The notes: generated by a model from the sequence alone, not told the origin. Numbered from the stretch's first letter, positions 27,476 through 36,612 are shown. The stretch is DNA of 64,000 bases from Prevotella pallens ATCC 700821 (GCF_000220255.1 NZ_GL982513.1:1820936-1884935); one strand, 5' to 3'. A program made the numbers and translations.

Positions 27476-28147
27476 TTAGTACACACGAGGACCAAAAATG
27501 GCTGTTCCAACTCTAATCATTGTGCTACGACAGTCTATTGCTATCTCGTAATCGCTGCTCATTCCCCACGACCGTTCTTTAAATTCGGGGTCGTCGGCAA
27601 AGTACTTTGCTTTCACTTCGTCGAAGAAATCGGCAGCTTGGGTCATTTCTTTTCTAATTTGTTCGGTATCGTCTGTGTTCGACGCCATCATCATTAAGCC
27701 TGATATATGCACATTTTTTAGTTCACGCCATTCGCCTTCTTTCAATAGCTTTTGGCAATCATTGATGCTAAACCCATACTTAGAATCCTCTTCAGCGATA
27801 TGCAATTCCAATAAGACATTGATGATGCGGTTATGCTTTGCAGCCTGTTTGTTGATTTCTTTCAGCAATTTAAGGGTGTCCACAGCCTCAATCATAGAGA
27901 TGTAAGGCGCAATATATTTCACCTTATTGGATTGCAAATGCCCTATGAAGTGCCATTCAATGTCGTTGGGTAGTGTCTTTGCTTTAGCGGAAAGCTCCTG
28001 TTCGTGGCTTTCACCAAACATACGCTGCCCTTCATTATAGGCTGCTTCAATGTATTCGTTAGGATGATATTTACTGATGGCAATTAAGCGAACGCCATCG
28101 GGTAAGCCGTCCTTTACTTTGTGTAAGTTTGTTGCTACATCGTACAT
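27476..28147 (-). CDS. YggS family pyridoxal-phosphate homeostasis protein
   Basis: The 223-residue protein has the alanine-racemase-like barrel of PLPBP/YggS. The PLP lysine is K26 in AISKYHP and the C-terminal GMSSDYEIAI and RVGTAIFG motifs bind the cofactor phosphate. The usual GENRVQEL loop reads GESHEQEL. Members bind PLP without known catalysis and buffer vitamin B6 and amino-acid pools. It lies 35 bp after the DUF4494 gene on the same strand. Confidence 0.95.
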   Translation of the reverse strand: MYDVATNLHKVKDGLPDGVRLIAISKYHPNEYIEAAYNEGQRMFGESHEQELSAKAKTLPNDIEWHFIGHLQSNKVKYIAPYISMIEAVDTLKLLKEINKQAAKHNRIINVLLELHIAEEDSKYGFSINDCQKLLKEGEWRELKNVHISGLMMMASNTDDTEQIRKEMTQAADFFDEVKAKYFADDPEFKERSWGMSSDYEIAIDCRSTMIRVGTAIFGPRVY

Positions 28148-28182
28148 AGTTCAGTTGTTTTATGGTATTCTGTGCTTCTTTA

Positions 28183-28665
28183 TTATTCGTATTCAGGCTT
28201 TGCATCGATTGCTTTCGATGTAGCTTGGTGCTCAAACACGTCCATAATCTTTGTATCGGCAATGGAAACAATGTCGTAATCAATCATTGTTTTGCCCATA
28301 ACCTCGTCTACATGTTTTACAGCTCCATTGACAGAGTGAGCTTGAACAAGGTATGTTATAGTAGAACGCTTCTCTTTTTCAGTCTTTTCATCAATGGTAA
28401 TGAATGCCAAACGAGCCTTGAACCATTTATCGTCGTTATCGGCATCGCTAAAGAAAATCTCTCCATAAGCTGCAGGAGTAATAGCTTTTACATCAAATTC
28501 ACCGCTGATATAGTGCGACATCTCCTTTGTTATAGCGCTTTCTGCTTCAGAAAAGCTTAGCGCTTCCACTGTATATGCCTCTGTAACCTTTTTGTTTTGA
28601 CCATCTTCCATAGTCTTATCGTAACGCACCTTGGTCTCAAACCAAGAAGTAGTTTTGCTTCTCAT
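28183..28665 (-). CDS. DUF4494 domain protein
   Basis: The 160-residue protein is a short cytosolic alpha/beta protein without signal peptide or membrane segment. Its pattern (SWFETKVRYDKTMEDG, then EAYTVEALSFSEAES and the KARLAFITIDEK block) matches DUF4494, a Bacteroidetes family of unknown function. It is the first gene of a probable minus-strand operon with yggS, the COG2509 protein and tag. Confidence 0.85.
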   Translation of the reverse strand: MRSKTTSWFETKVRYDKTMEDGQNKKVTEAYTVEALSFSEAESAITKEMSHYISGEFDVKAITPAAYGEIFFSDADNDDKWFKARLAFITIDEKTEKEKRSTITYLVQAHSVNGAVKHVDEVMGKTMIDYDIVSIADTKIMDVFEHQATSKAIDAKPEYE

Positions 28666-28801
28666 TGTCTTATTTGTTATTTATTTGGCACCCTAAAGCG
28701 TAACCGCAAAGAGTGAACCATATCGTTTATACTTGAATGCAAAAGTAGTAAAAAAGTCTGGTTTGATATATTATAAATGCCATTAAAAGGAAAAAAAGTT
28801 C

Positions 28802-28809
28802 TATCTTTG
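28802..28809 (+). promoter_or_regulatory. Promoter -7 box for the LolC/E-like permease gene
   Basis: TATCTTTG followed by GCAATCG lies 39 bp upstream of the ATG at 28849. It also argues against the longer open frame that begins at 28777, which would start upstream of the promoter box. Confidence 0.6.
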
Positions 28810-28848
28810 CAATCGTTTAGTAAACAAAAAACAATAGAATATAAGCAA

Positions 28849-30096
28849 ATGAACTTCCCTTTATTTATAGCACGAAAGATAAATGGCAACGAAGATCGAG
28901 GCAGAAAAGTGTCTAAACCTGCCATTCGTATCGCCACACTTGGCATTGCAATTGGTCTCGCTGTTATGATTGTGTCGGTTTGCGTTGTTCTTGGCTTCAA
29001 ACATACTATTCGCAATAAGGTTATTGGTTTTGGTAGCCACATCACAGTAGCTAATTTTAACTCTCTGCAACGCTCAGAAAATTATCCAATAGTAGTAAAC
29101 GACAGTTTAAAGCGAATGCTATTGGCTACTCCAAATGTGCAGCACGTTCAACGTTATACATATACGCAAGGGATTTTAAAAACCGATGACGATTTCTTAG
29201 GCATAGTCTTAAAAGGAATTGGGAGCGACTTCGATTCTACTTTTATACATCAGAATATGGTTGCCGGTAGTATTCCTGTGTTCTCTGATACACAAAGTGG
29301 ACAGAAAATACTAATATCTAAAACCATTGCTGAGAAGCTTAATTTAAATGTAGGCAATAAGATTTATGCCTATTTTGTAAACGAACAGGGAGTGCGTACT
29401 CGCCGTTTTACAATATCGGGTATCTACGAAACCAATTTAAAACAGTTCGATTCGCAGATTTGTTTCACCGACTTGTATACCACAAATAAGCTGAATGGCT
29501 GGCAATCTGACCAATGTAGCGGAGCAGAAGTGCAAGTAAACAATTTTGAAATGCTTGATGCTATTGCCTTAAACATATTGAATAAGGTTAAGGGAAAAAC
29601 CGACCGATATGGCAATAGCTATTCTGTTGCTACGGTAGTAGAACAAAATCCACAAATATTCTCGTGGCTCGACCTTATGGATTTAAATGTTTGGATAATT
29701 CTTGCGCTTATGGTTTCGGTTGCAGGAGTAACTATGATATCTGGATTGCTCATTATTATTTTAGAGCGAACACAAATGATTGGTATTTTGAAAGCAATGG
29801 GAACAAAGAACGCTCAGATACGCCACATCTTCCTATGGTTTGCTACTTTCATTATTGGAAAAGGATTGCTGTGGGGCAATATTATTGGTTTAGGACTAGT
29901 ATTCTTGCAAAAATATACCGGACTGGTTACGCTCGACCCTAAGACATACTATGTTAGCACTGTTCCAATAGAATTGAATGTACTACTTATAATAGCTTTA
30001 AACATTGCCACCCTGCTAATATGTGTATTCGTTCTTATTGCGCCAAGCTACTTAATTAGCCATATTCACCCAGCTAAAACGATGCATTACGAATAG
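28849..30096 (+). CDS. FtsX-like ABC transporter permease (LolC/LolE type)
   Basis: The 415-residue protein has one N-terminal membrane helix (about residues 30-58, after KVSKPAIRIATLGIAIGLAV), a large periplasmic domain of about 200 residues, and three C-terminal helices beginning near residue 275. This MacB/FtsX topology, with the RTQMIGILKAMGT coupling loop, is that of LolC/E-type permeases that release lipoproteins from the inner membrane. The cognate ATPase LolD is not adjacent. I start it at the ATG at 28849 (MNFPLFIARKI). Confidence 0.88.
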   Translation: MNFPLFIARKINGNEDRGRKVSKPAIRIATLGIAIGLAVMIVSVCVVLGFKHTIRNKVIGFGSHITVANFNSLQRSENYPIVVNDSLKRMLLATPNVQHVQRYTYTQGILKTDDDFLGIVLKGIGSDFDSTFIHQNMVAGSIPVFSDTQSGQKILISKTIAEKLNLNVGNKIYAYFVNEQGVRTRRFTISGIYETNLKQFDSQICFTDLYTTNKLNGWQSDQCSGAEVQVNNFEMLDAIALNILNKVKGKTDRYGNSYSVATVVEQNPQIFSWLDLMDLNVWIILALMVSVAGVTMISGLLIIILERTQMIGILKAMGTKNAQIRHIFLWFATFIIGKGLLWGNIIGLGLVFLQKYTGLVTLDPKTYYVSTVPIELNVLLIIALNIATLLICVFVLIAPSYLISHIHPAKTMHYE

Positions 30097-30169
30097 TAAG
30101 AATTTGTATCTATTGTAGTGAAAGTATTGCACAGATAAAGCATAAAAGTACAATTATTGCACAAATATT

Positions 30170-30200
30170 TTTGGAGTGTGCAAGAAAATGAATATCTTTG
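30170..30200 (+). promoter_or_regulatory. Promoter of the acyl-CoA synthetase gene
   Basis: TTTG at 30170-30173, a 19-bp spacer and TATCTTTG at 30193-30200 match the full Bacteroidetes consensus. The box lies 21 bp before the ATG at 30222. Confidence 0.78.
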
Positions 30201-30221
30201 CAGCGTCTAAAAACACTTACA

Positions 30222-31883
30222 ATGCAACAATTTCCAAGTTTTAACGAATTAATAGAGAAGAGTATCATTAATCATTGGGATAGTGATGCTTTAACAGATT
30301 ATAAAGGAAAGACGCTTCAATATCATGACGTGGCTCGTAAAATAGAGAAAATTCACATTATGTTTGAAGCTAGTGGTGTACAAAAGGGCGATAAGATTGC
30401 TCTTTGTGGACGCAATTCTTCTATGTGGGCTGCTGCCTTTTTGGCTACTCTTACATACGGAGCTGTAGCGGTTCCTATTCTGCACGAGTTTACACCAGAA
30501 CAAATACACAACATTGTAAACCACTCCGAAGCGAAAATTCTATTTGTTGGCGATGTAGTTGCAACAGAGATTGACAATACGAAAATGCCTGCACTCGAAG
30601 GTATATTCTATCTTCCCGACCTCTCTTTGATTCTAAGCCGAACGGAGAAATTAACGTTTGCACGCGAACATCTAAACGAAATGTTTGGCAAGAAATATCC
30701 AAAATACTTCCGTGCCGAGCATGTTCGCTACTACCGTGAACAAAGTCCCGATGAATTAGCGCTTATCAATTATACTAGTGGAACTACTGGAAATTCGAAA
30801 GGAGTAATGATTCCTTATCGCGCAATGTGGAGCAATGCCGACTTCGCACGAAGTGTATTAGGTTCTATGATTAAGCCGGGCAGCCACATTATTAGCATTT
30901 TGCCTATGGCTCACATGTATGGTATGGCTTTCGAACTCATATTTGAGTTTATATCTGGTGCCCATATTTTCTACCTAACACGTATGCCTTCGCCTGCTAT
31001 CATTGCACAAGCGCTTGCAGAAATTAAACCAGTGCTAATGATTGCCGTACCTCTCATAATAGAAAAGATTATACGCAAACGTGTGTTCCCTAAAATTCAG
31101 AATAGCCGAATGAAGCTCTTGCTGAACACTCCTGTAATACACAAGAAGGTGAAAGAGAAAATTTGCGAACAGGTGAAACAAGCTTTCGGTGGCAATATCT
31201 ACGAAATTATTATAGGCGGAGCTGCTTTGAACCGAGAAATAGAAAACTTCTTGAAAGATATTAACTTTCCATTTACGGTTGGTTATGGCGCTACAGAGTG
31301 TGCCCCTATTATTTGCTATCGAGATTGGAAAACATTTGTGCCAACATCGTGTGGGCAACCTGCATTACACCAAGAAGTGCGCATAGATAGTCCGGACCCT
31401 GAGAATATACCAGGCGAGATACTTACGAAAGGACCAAATGTGCTATTGGGATATTACAAGAACGATGAAGCCACCCGTCAAGTGCTTGATGCTGATGGCT
31501 GGTTCCATACTGGCGACCTTGGTACTATGGACTCCGACAATAACGTTTACATTAAGGGGCGTTCTAAAAATATGCTTTTGGGTAGCAACGGGCAGAACAT
31601 CTACCCCGAAGAAATTGAAGACAAACTTAGCTCTCTGCCACTTGTTAGCGAATGTCTTGTGGTGCAACGTGGCGATAAACTCGTTGGGTTGGTTTATCCT
31701 GACCTTGAAGAAGCGAAAGAACTTGGGCTAAACGAGGCGGATATTAAAAACTTAATGGAGGAGAATAGAAAGCAACTGAACGAACAGATGCCTGCTTATT
31801 GCAAACTTACAGATATAGAACTGTTGAACGAGGAGTTTATAAAAACGCCAAAACGCTCTATTAAACGCTACTTATACAAATAA
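30222..31883 (+). CDS. Long-chain acyl-CoA synthetase (AMP-binding enzyme)
   Basis: The enzyme activates fatty acids to acyl-AMP and acyl-CoA. In 553 residues the AMP-binding P-loop is LINYTSGTTGNSKG near 183-196, the adenine motif GYGATECAPI lies near 360, and the TGDLG...KGRSKNML hinge near 430-450. The start at 30222 (MQQFPSFNELIEKS) is preferred over an in-frame upstream codon that overlaps the promoter. It is monocistronic with promoter and terminator. Confidence 0.92.
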   Translation: MQQFPSFNELIEKSIINHWDSDALTDYKGKTLQYHDVARKIEKIHIMFEASGVQKGDKIALCGRNSSMWAAAFLATLTYGAVAVPILHEFTPEQIHNIVNHSEAKILFVGDVVATEIDNTKMPALEGIFYLPDLSLILSRTEKLTFAREHLNEMFGKKYPKYFRAEHVRYYREQSPDELALINYTSGTTGNSKGVMIPYRAMWSNADFARSVLGSMIKPGSHIISILPMAHMYGMAFELIFEFISGAHIFYLTRMPSPAIIAQALAEIKPVLMIAVPLIIEKIIRKRVFPKIQNSRMKLLLNTPVIHKKVKEKICEQVKQAFGGNIYEIIIGGAALNREIENFLKDINFPFTVGYGATECAPIICYRDWKTFVPTSCGQPALHQEVRIDSPDPENIPGEILTKGPNVLLGYYKNDEATRQVLDADGWFHTGDLGTMDSDNNVYIKGRSKNMLLGSNGQNIYPEEIEDKLSSLPLVSECLVVQRGDKLVGLVYPDLEEAKELGLNEADIKNLMEENRKQLNEQMPAYCKLTDIELLNEEFIKTPKRSIKRYLYK

Positions 31884-31903
31884 TATTTGGTAGCTACGAT
31901 ATT

Positions 31904-31944
31904 AAAAATCCTCTTCGACCACACGGTTAGAAGAGGATTTTTTT
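31904..31944 (+). terminator. Rho-independent terminator after the acyl-CoA synthetase gene
   Basis: AATCCTCTTC pairs with GAAGAGGATT around a 14-nt loop and is followed by a run of T. A-rich sequence on the other side makes it possibly bidirectional. Confidence 0.88.
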
Positions 31945-32177
31945 ATGCCATTCATTCCTTAATATTTTAGTATATACATTGGAAAGAAACCTGTTTACCA
32001 AAACTAATCGGCTACTTTTTCAACAAAACAACACAAGAAGAAAAACACAACAAAACGCAAAACACAAAGCTATATACAGAGAAAAGAAAACTCGGAAACA
32101 CGAATACGCAATAATTCTCTCACAACATTCTCTCATTTACTCTATGTATGCGCACCATTTGCATACGCATCAAATGG

Positions 32178-32267
32178 TTTTATTTACACGTAAGTAAAAC
32201 TTTACTTACACGTAAGTAGCTATTTATTTACACGTAAGTAAAACTTTACTTACACGTAAATAAAACT
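32178..32267. repeat. ACGTAAGTAAA palindrome array, copy 1 (four units, 22-bp period)
   Basis: The unit is TTTACTTACACGTAAGTAAA plus two bases. The ACGTAA core falls at 32188, 32210, 32232 and 32254, exactly 22 bp apart. The left flank CAAATGG reappears inverted beside the second copy near 37.9 kb. Confidence 0.9.
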
Positions 32268-32281
32268 GTTTGTTGCCTATA

Positions 32282-32325
32282 AAACTATTACAGCACCAAA
32301 GAGAAACTATTACAGCACCAAAGAG
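32282..32325. repeat. Exact duplicate of a 22-bp unit
   Basis: AAACTATTACAGCACCAAAG plus AG occurs twice without mismatch at 32282-32303 and 32304-32325. It starts 15 bp after the ACGTAAGTAAA array. Confidence 0.9.
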
Positions 32326-32464
32326 AAATGTTTCGCACACATATATCAGCATAACGTTTGTTAGAAGGTAGCCAAACTCATTACAGATATTTAAATCATA
32401 GCGTTGCTGTATTGCAATATAATCTTCCCCCCCCTTAATAACACTATGCCCTATCAACTATAAA

Positions 32465-32500
32465 CAAAAAAAATGAGCTCGATATAACATCGAACTCATT
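32465..32500 (-). terminator. Probable terminator for the porin-like gene
   Basis: On the minus strand AATGAGTTCGAT pairs with ATCGAGCTCATT around a short loop (one mismatch) and is followed by eight T. It lies about 100 bp beyond the stop codon of the porin-like gene. Confidence 0.7.
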
Positions 32501-32602
32501 ATACAGGGATCAATAAATTAACGTTTATAATACTGTTCAGCTTTTGAATTGTTCTAGTTTGCCTTAATTATAAATACAAGCTTTGCCTGCAATTATATTC
32601 TT

Positions 32603-33292
32603 TTATAAATTGAACTTATATCCTAGCGAAACGGTAATGATTTTGTTTTTGCTATCGGCTAAATCGTGGTTGTAAACCTTTGAAAGTCCGATGTTGTAGC
32701 GAGCCGTCAGCATCACGTTTTCATATTCGTAGCTTATACCAACAGGTATGGCAAAGGCGGTTTTCTTGAACGAAGTCTTCATATCACCTTCACTAACTTC
32801 ATTCTTATCGTACTTTATTCCACCTTTTCCGTCCGTTTCATAGCCTTGCATTTCAGCGTGCGCTGTAGCCTTTGTAAGGAAAGAAGGCTGACAACCAACC
32901 GAGAACGACAAGCCTTTCGATACATAAACATGAGCAAGCAATGGAACATCAACATATCCCAAATTGAAATATGCATTATGAAACACTGTGCCGTTCTTTG
33001 CGTTAAGATCGGCAGGAACATCTTTAAAGTTGCAACCAGCCTGTGTATAAGCAACACCACCAGACAACGCCAACTTATCTGACAGCTGGTAATACACATC
33101 TGCACCGCCCGAGAAACCTATCCTTGTCTGCGAATGCGAAATTCTGTTATCTGCAACACCGATAACATCATTGGTTAGATTAGCAAAGCTAATGCCAACG
33201 TGTGGTACCACCGACCACGTTCCCCACTTAGGTTGTGCCTGTGCACCAAAAAGGGTGAGCACAAATAAAAATAATAAAAAAAGTCGTCTCAT
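32603..33292 (-). CDS. Outer-membrane beta-barrel protein (porin-like, PorT/OmpW-type)
   Basis: The 229-residue product begins with a signal peptide (MRRLFLLFLFVLTLFGAQA) and continues with amphipathic strands typical of a small eight-stranded barrel: alternating motifs such as VVPHVGISFANL, GGADVYYQLSDKLALSGGV and a final strand ending KIITVSLGYKFNL with C-terminal hydrophobic residues. This is the common outer membrane beta-barrel domain family of Bacteroidetes (PF13568). Specific function unknown. Confidence 0.85.
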   Translation of the reverse strand: MRRLFLLFLFVLTLFGAQAQPKWGTWSVVPHVGISFANLTNDVIGVADNRISHSQTRIGFSGGADVYYQLSDKLALSGGVAYTQAGCNFKDVPADLNAKNGTVFHNAYFNLGYVDVPLLAHVYVSKGLSFSVGCQPSFLTKATAHAEMQGYETDGKGGIKYDKNEVSEGDMKTSFKKTAFAIPVGISYEYENVMLTARYNIGLSKVYNHDLADSKNKIITVSLGYKFNL

Positions 33293-33403
33293 AAGTTTGT
33301 TATATTTTACTTATGAAACGACCTTTTCTCCTTATTATTATATTATAGGCTTACTTTTTTCGGCTCTACAACTTAACAATCAGGTATAAGAAGGAAAAAA
33401 TGT

Positions 33404-35206
33404 TTATTCTTTATTCTCACGCTTACGCTCAAGGTGGTCGAGCAGTATCTTACGCATACGAATGTTCTTAGGCGTTACTTCAATATACTCATCTACCTTT
33501 ATATATTCTATACACTCTTCAAGACTCATCTCTACTTTCGGTATCACACGTGCCTTATCATCAGAGCCCGACGCACGCACATTGGTAAGCTGCTTTGCCT
33601 TCGTTACGTTTATAACCAAGTCGTTGTCGTGTACGTGTTCTCCAACAACCTGCCCACCATATACTTCTTCTCCCGGGTCGATAAAGAACTTACCACGGTC
33701 TTGCAATTTATCGATAGAGTAAGCGTATGCCGTACCATTCTCCATCGCAATCATAGAACCATTGATACGACGAGTAATCTCGCCCTTAAAAGGCTGATAT
33801 TCCTTAAAACGATGTGCCATAATAGCCTCGCCCTGGCTTGCAGTAAGCACGTTCGTACGTAGTCCCATTATACCACGCGAAGGTATTTCAAACATAATGT
33901 TCACACGATTCCCCTCAGTATTCATACTTAAAAGTTCGCCCTTACGACGCGTTACCATATCAATCATCTTGCTCGAAAATTCATCGGGAACGTTTATTGT
34001 AAGCTCCTCGATAGGCTCGCAACGCTGTCCGTCTATCTCCTTATATATTACTTGTGGCTGTCCCACCTGCAATTCGTATCCCTCACGACGCATTGTCTCT
34101 ATTAGAACCGAAAGATGCAACACACCACGACCACTTACCAGCCATCTGTCTGTATATCCCTCTACAGGTGCAACACGCAAAGCGAGGTTCTTTTCAAGCT
34201 CTTTCTCAAGACGCTCGTTAATATGGCGCGACGTACAGAACTTGCCTTCCTTTCCGAAGAAAGGCGAATCGTTAATAGTGAAGAGCATACTCATAGTTGG
34301 TTCGTCCACAGCAATTGGTGGCAAAGCCTCTGGATTATCGTAGTCGGCAATGGTATCGCCAATCTCAAAATGCTCCAACCCAATAATTGCACATATATCG
34401 CCAGACTCAACAGCATCGGTCTTGCGGTGTGTCATACCCTCAAAAGTGTGCAGTTCTTTAATCTTTGTACGTTCCTTGCTACCATCTCTGTGGCATACAG
34501 TAATATTCTGACCATCTTTCAATGTACCACGATGCACACGCCCCACAGCAATTCTACCTGTGTAACTAGAGAAATCTAACGATGTAATAAGCATCTGCGG
34601 TGTACCTTCTAACTGCTCAGGTGCAGGAATAGCCTTAATAATAAGGTCTAAAAGATAATCAATATTATCGGTTGGAGTCTTCCAATCAGCTCCCATCCAA
34701 CCATTCTTAGCCGAGCCATACACAACAGGAAAGTCTAATTGGTCTTCTGTTGCATTCAAATCGCACATAAGGTCGAACACCATCTCGTATACTTCTTCTG
34801 GCCGACAGTTAGGTTTGTCTACCTTATTTACAACCACTACAGGCTTCAAACCAAGTTGTAAAGCCTTCTGAAGCACAAAGCGTGTTTGTGGCATTGGTCC
34901 CTCAAAAGCATCTACCAATAGCAAACAGCCGTCAGCCATATTCAATACACGCTCCACTTCACCACCAAAATCGGAGTGTCCTGGCGTATCAAGTATATTA
35001 ATCTTAGTACCCTTCCAATTGATACTTACATTTTTGCTAAGAATTGTTATCCCTCGTTCGCGCTCCAAGTCATTGGAGTCTAACACTTCGTCGCTGTTAT
35101 TTTGTCCATCACGGAAGAGTTTACCAGCGAGCATCATCTTATCTACCAACGTAGTTTTACCGTGGTCTACGTGCGCAATTACTGCGATATTCCTTATATC
35201 TTGCAT
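33404..35206 (-). CDS. typA: Translational GTPase TypA/BipA
   Basis: TypA is a ribosome-binding GTPase involved in 50S assembly and stress growth. The 600-residue product has G1 AHVDHGKTTL near residues 10-19, G3 DTPGH near 74-78, G4 NKVDK near 128-132, an EF-Tu-like beta-barrel domain, an EF-G-like domain V, and the TypA-specific C-terminal domain ending in KILLDHLERKRENKE. It is alone on the minus strand and divergent from rpsO. A TAATTTTG box on the minus strand at 35251-35244 could be its promoter. Confidence 0.97.
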   Translation of the reverse strand: MQDIRNIAVIAHVDHGKTTLVDKMMLAGKLFRDGQNNSDEVLDSNDLERERGITILSKNVSINWKGTKINILDTPGHSDFGGEVERVLNMADGCLLLVDAFEGPMPQTRFVLQKALQLGLKPVVVVNKVDKPNCRPEEVYEMVFDLMCDLNATEDQLDFPVVYGSAKNGWMGADWKTPTDNIDYLLDLIIKAIPAPEQLEGTPQMLITSLDFSSYTGRIAVGRVHRGTLKDGQNITVCHRDGSKERTKIKELHTFEGMTHRKTDAVESGDICAIIGLEHFEIGDTIADYDNPEALPPIAVDEPTMSMLFTINDSPFFGKEGKFCTSRHINERLEKELEKNLALRVAPVEGYTDRWLVSGRGVLHLSVLIETMRREGYELQVGQPQVIYKEIDGQRCEPIEELTINVPDEFSSKMIDMVTRRKGELLSMNTEGNRVNIMFEIPSRGIMGLRTNVLTASQGEAIMAHRFKEYQPFKGEITRRINGSMIAMENGTAYAYSIDKLQDRGKFFIDPGEEVYGGQVVGEHVHDNDLVINVTKAKQLTNVRASGSDDKARVIPKVEMSLEECIEYIKVDEYIEVTPKNIRMRKILLDHLERKRENKE

Positions 35207-35272
35207 TTATTATATCTTAATATTCCTAAGTGAAATGTGGGTGCAAAATTACAAATAATAATCGTAAAAGCC

Positions 35273-35302
35273 TTGTGGAACAAATAAAATGTTGTAACTT
35301 TG
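35273..35302 (+). promoter_or_regulatory. rpsO promoter
   Basis: TTG at 35273-35275 and TAACTTTG at 35295-35302, 19 bp apart, form a good consensus promoter. The transcript would carry a leader of about 105 nt before rpsO, a length compatible with S15 autoregulation. Confidence 0.7.
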
Positions 35303-35412
35303 CAGCGCAGTTTCGGAAATACCGATGCATTTGACATTGCTACTCGTTACGATTAAGGCGACTTTCGCAATGGAATGATGTAATTGCAAACAACATTAAT
35401 CAATTAATTAAA

Positions 35413-35688
35413 ATGTATTTAAGTAAAGAAAAGAAAGTAGAAATCTTCGGTCAATACGGCAAAGCACAGAAGGCAGAAGACACTGGTTCAGCAGAAAGCC
35501 AGATTGCATTGTTTACCTATCGCATTAAGCATTTAACAGAACACGTAAAGAAGAATCGTAAAGACTTCGTTACAACTCGTTCTCTTACTCGCCTTGTTGG
35601 TAAGCGTCGCTCACTCCTCGATTATCTGTACAAACGCGATATCGAGCGTTATCGTGCAATCATTAAGAAGCTTGGTCTTCGTAAGTAA
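35413..35688 (+). CDS. rpsO: 30S ribosomal protein S15
   Basis: S15 binds 16S rRNA early in platform assembly. The 91-residue protein has the usual helices, with DTGSAESQIALFTYRI near 22-37, HLTEHVKKNRKDF and the RRSLLDYLYKRD motif near 65-76. The family is usually 88-89 residues, so this is full length. A strong terminator follows, so it is monocistronic. Confidence 0.98.
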   Translation: MYLSKEKKVEIFGQYGKAQKAEDTGSAESQIALFTYRIKHLTEHVKKNRKDFVTTRSLTRLVGKRRSLLDYLYKRDIERYRAIIKKLGLRK

Positions 35689-35705
35689 GGCTTCAAAACA
35701 CATAC

Positions 35706-35743
35706 AAATCCCCATAAACAACTATTGTTTGTGGGGATTTTTT
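35706..35743 (+). terminator. Rho-independent terminator after rpsO
   Basis: AAATCCCCATAAACAA pairs with TTGTTTGTGGGGATTT around a 3-nt loop and is followed by T residues. Confidence 0.92.
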
Positions 35744-35940
35744 ATATCGCCTCTGCTCATATACACAATGTAATCAATAGTGTAATACTATCTAATCAAT
35801 AGTATCATACAATGTAGTAAATAATATTTCTCATCTAAAAAGTACAATACAAATCTTTTTCTCTATGCATTATAAGGCTCTCATTATACGTATCTTACAA
35901 GTTAATATAGATTAATTCTATAATTATATAGATAAAAACA

Positions 35941-35972
35941 TTTGGTGAACAAGTTTATCTTATCTATCTTTG
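35941..35972 (+). promoter_or_regulatory. dps promoter
   Basis: TTTG at 35941-35944, a 20-bp spacer and TATCTTTG at 35965-35972 match the Bacteroidetes consensus exactly. The leader is about 60 nt. Confidence 0.82.
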
Positions 35973-35990
35973 CATCACAATTAGACGGAT

Positions 35991-36028
35991 AACTAATAAT
36001 TAAATTAGAAACTAATAATTAAATTAGA
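35991..36028. repeat. 19-bp direct repeat in the dps leader
   Basis: AACTAATAATTAAATTAGA occurs twice in tandem directly before the AAGGAAAAAGT that precedes the ATG. Within each copy CTAAT and ATTAG are inverted. Confidence 0.85.
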
Positions 36029-36039
36029 AAGGAAAAAGT

Positions 36040-36549
36040 ATGAATAATTTAGAGATTTTAGGATTGGAAGAGAGTAAGGTTAACGCAGTTAGAAAAGGAC
36101 TTGCACAGTTATTGGCTGATTTCCAGATTTACTATACAAATCTCCGCAATCTTCATTGGAACGTGAAAGGACATGGTTTCTTTATTTTGCACGCTAAGTA
36201 TGAAGAGCTATACAACGATGCTGCAGGGAAAGTTGACGAGATAGCTGAACGCCTTCTTCAGCTTGGTAGCATACCTGAAAGTAAGTTCAGCGAGTATTTA
36301 AAAATTGCAACAATCAAAGAACTTAACGAAGTTGAGTGTGGTCAAGAAGGTATGAAAGACATATTAGGCTACTTCAAGAATCTTATTGCACAAGAGCGTA
36401 AGCTTATTGACTTAGCTAACGATGCTCACGATGATGTTACTGCTGACCTTATGACTGGTTACATTGCAGCACAAGAGAAGACTGTTTGGATGTTGCTCGC
36501 TTTTGTTCAAAATCACCATAAGAGTGAATGCGGTTGCGAAGTTAAGTAA
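36040..36549 (+). CDS. dps: Dps-like DNA-protecting ferritin
   Basis: Dps forms a 12-mer that oxidises and stores iron with peroxide and protects DNA during oxidative stress, important for an anaerobe in air. The 169-residue protein has the ferroxidase helix NLHWNVKGHGFFILHAKYEELY near 37-58 and the DEIAERLLQLG helix near 67-77, whose His and acidic residues form the intersubunit iron site. A short C-terminal tail (HHKSECGCEVK) carries two cysteines. It is monocistronic with a consensus promoter; an OxyR site may exist but I do not recognise one. Confidence 0.95.
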   Translation: MNNLEILGLEESKVNAVRKGLAQLLADFQIYYTNLRNLHWNVKGHGFFILHAKYEELYNDAAGKVDEIAERLLQLGSIPESKFSEYLKIATIKELNEVECGQEGMKDILGYFKNLIAQERKLIDLANDAHDDVTADLMTGYIAAQEKTVWMLLAFVQNHHKSECGCEVK

Positions 36550-36575
36550 GCAATAATCATTAAGATTTAATTATA

Positions 36576-36612
36576 AAGAGAATGTATCTATTGGGATATG
36601 TTCTCTTTTTTG
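36576..36612 (+). terminator. Rho-independent terminator after dps
   Basis: AGAGAATGTATC pairs imperfectly with GGATATGTTCTCT and is followed by T6. It starts about 27 bp after the stop codon. Confidence 0.75.

Larger units (their letters stand above)
31945..32602. other. 658-bp convergent non-coding region with two repeat arrays
   Basis: Between two convergent genes there is no credible coding sequence. It contains the TTTACTTACACGTAAGTAAA array, a directly following pair of exact 22-bp repeats, a run of eight C at about 32427-32434, and a minus-strand terminator. Confidence 0.65.

Noticed and set aside
28777..28848. Longer N-terminus for the LolC/E-like permease
   Set aside because: The extension starts upstream of the TATCTTTG box and lacks family similarity.
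32427..32434. Run of eight C as a phase-variation switch
   Set aside because: It lies between convergent genes, outside any promoter or coding sequence that I can identify, so slippage would have no evident effect.
33897..34579. Long plus-strand frames opposite typA
   Set aside because: They are antisense shadows of a highly conserved gene, with no recognisable protein features or promoter.
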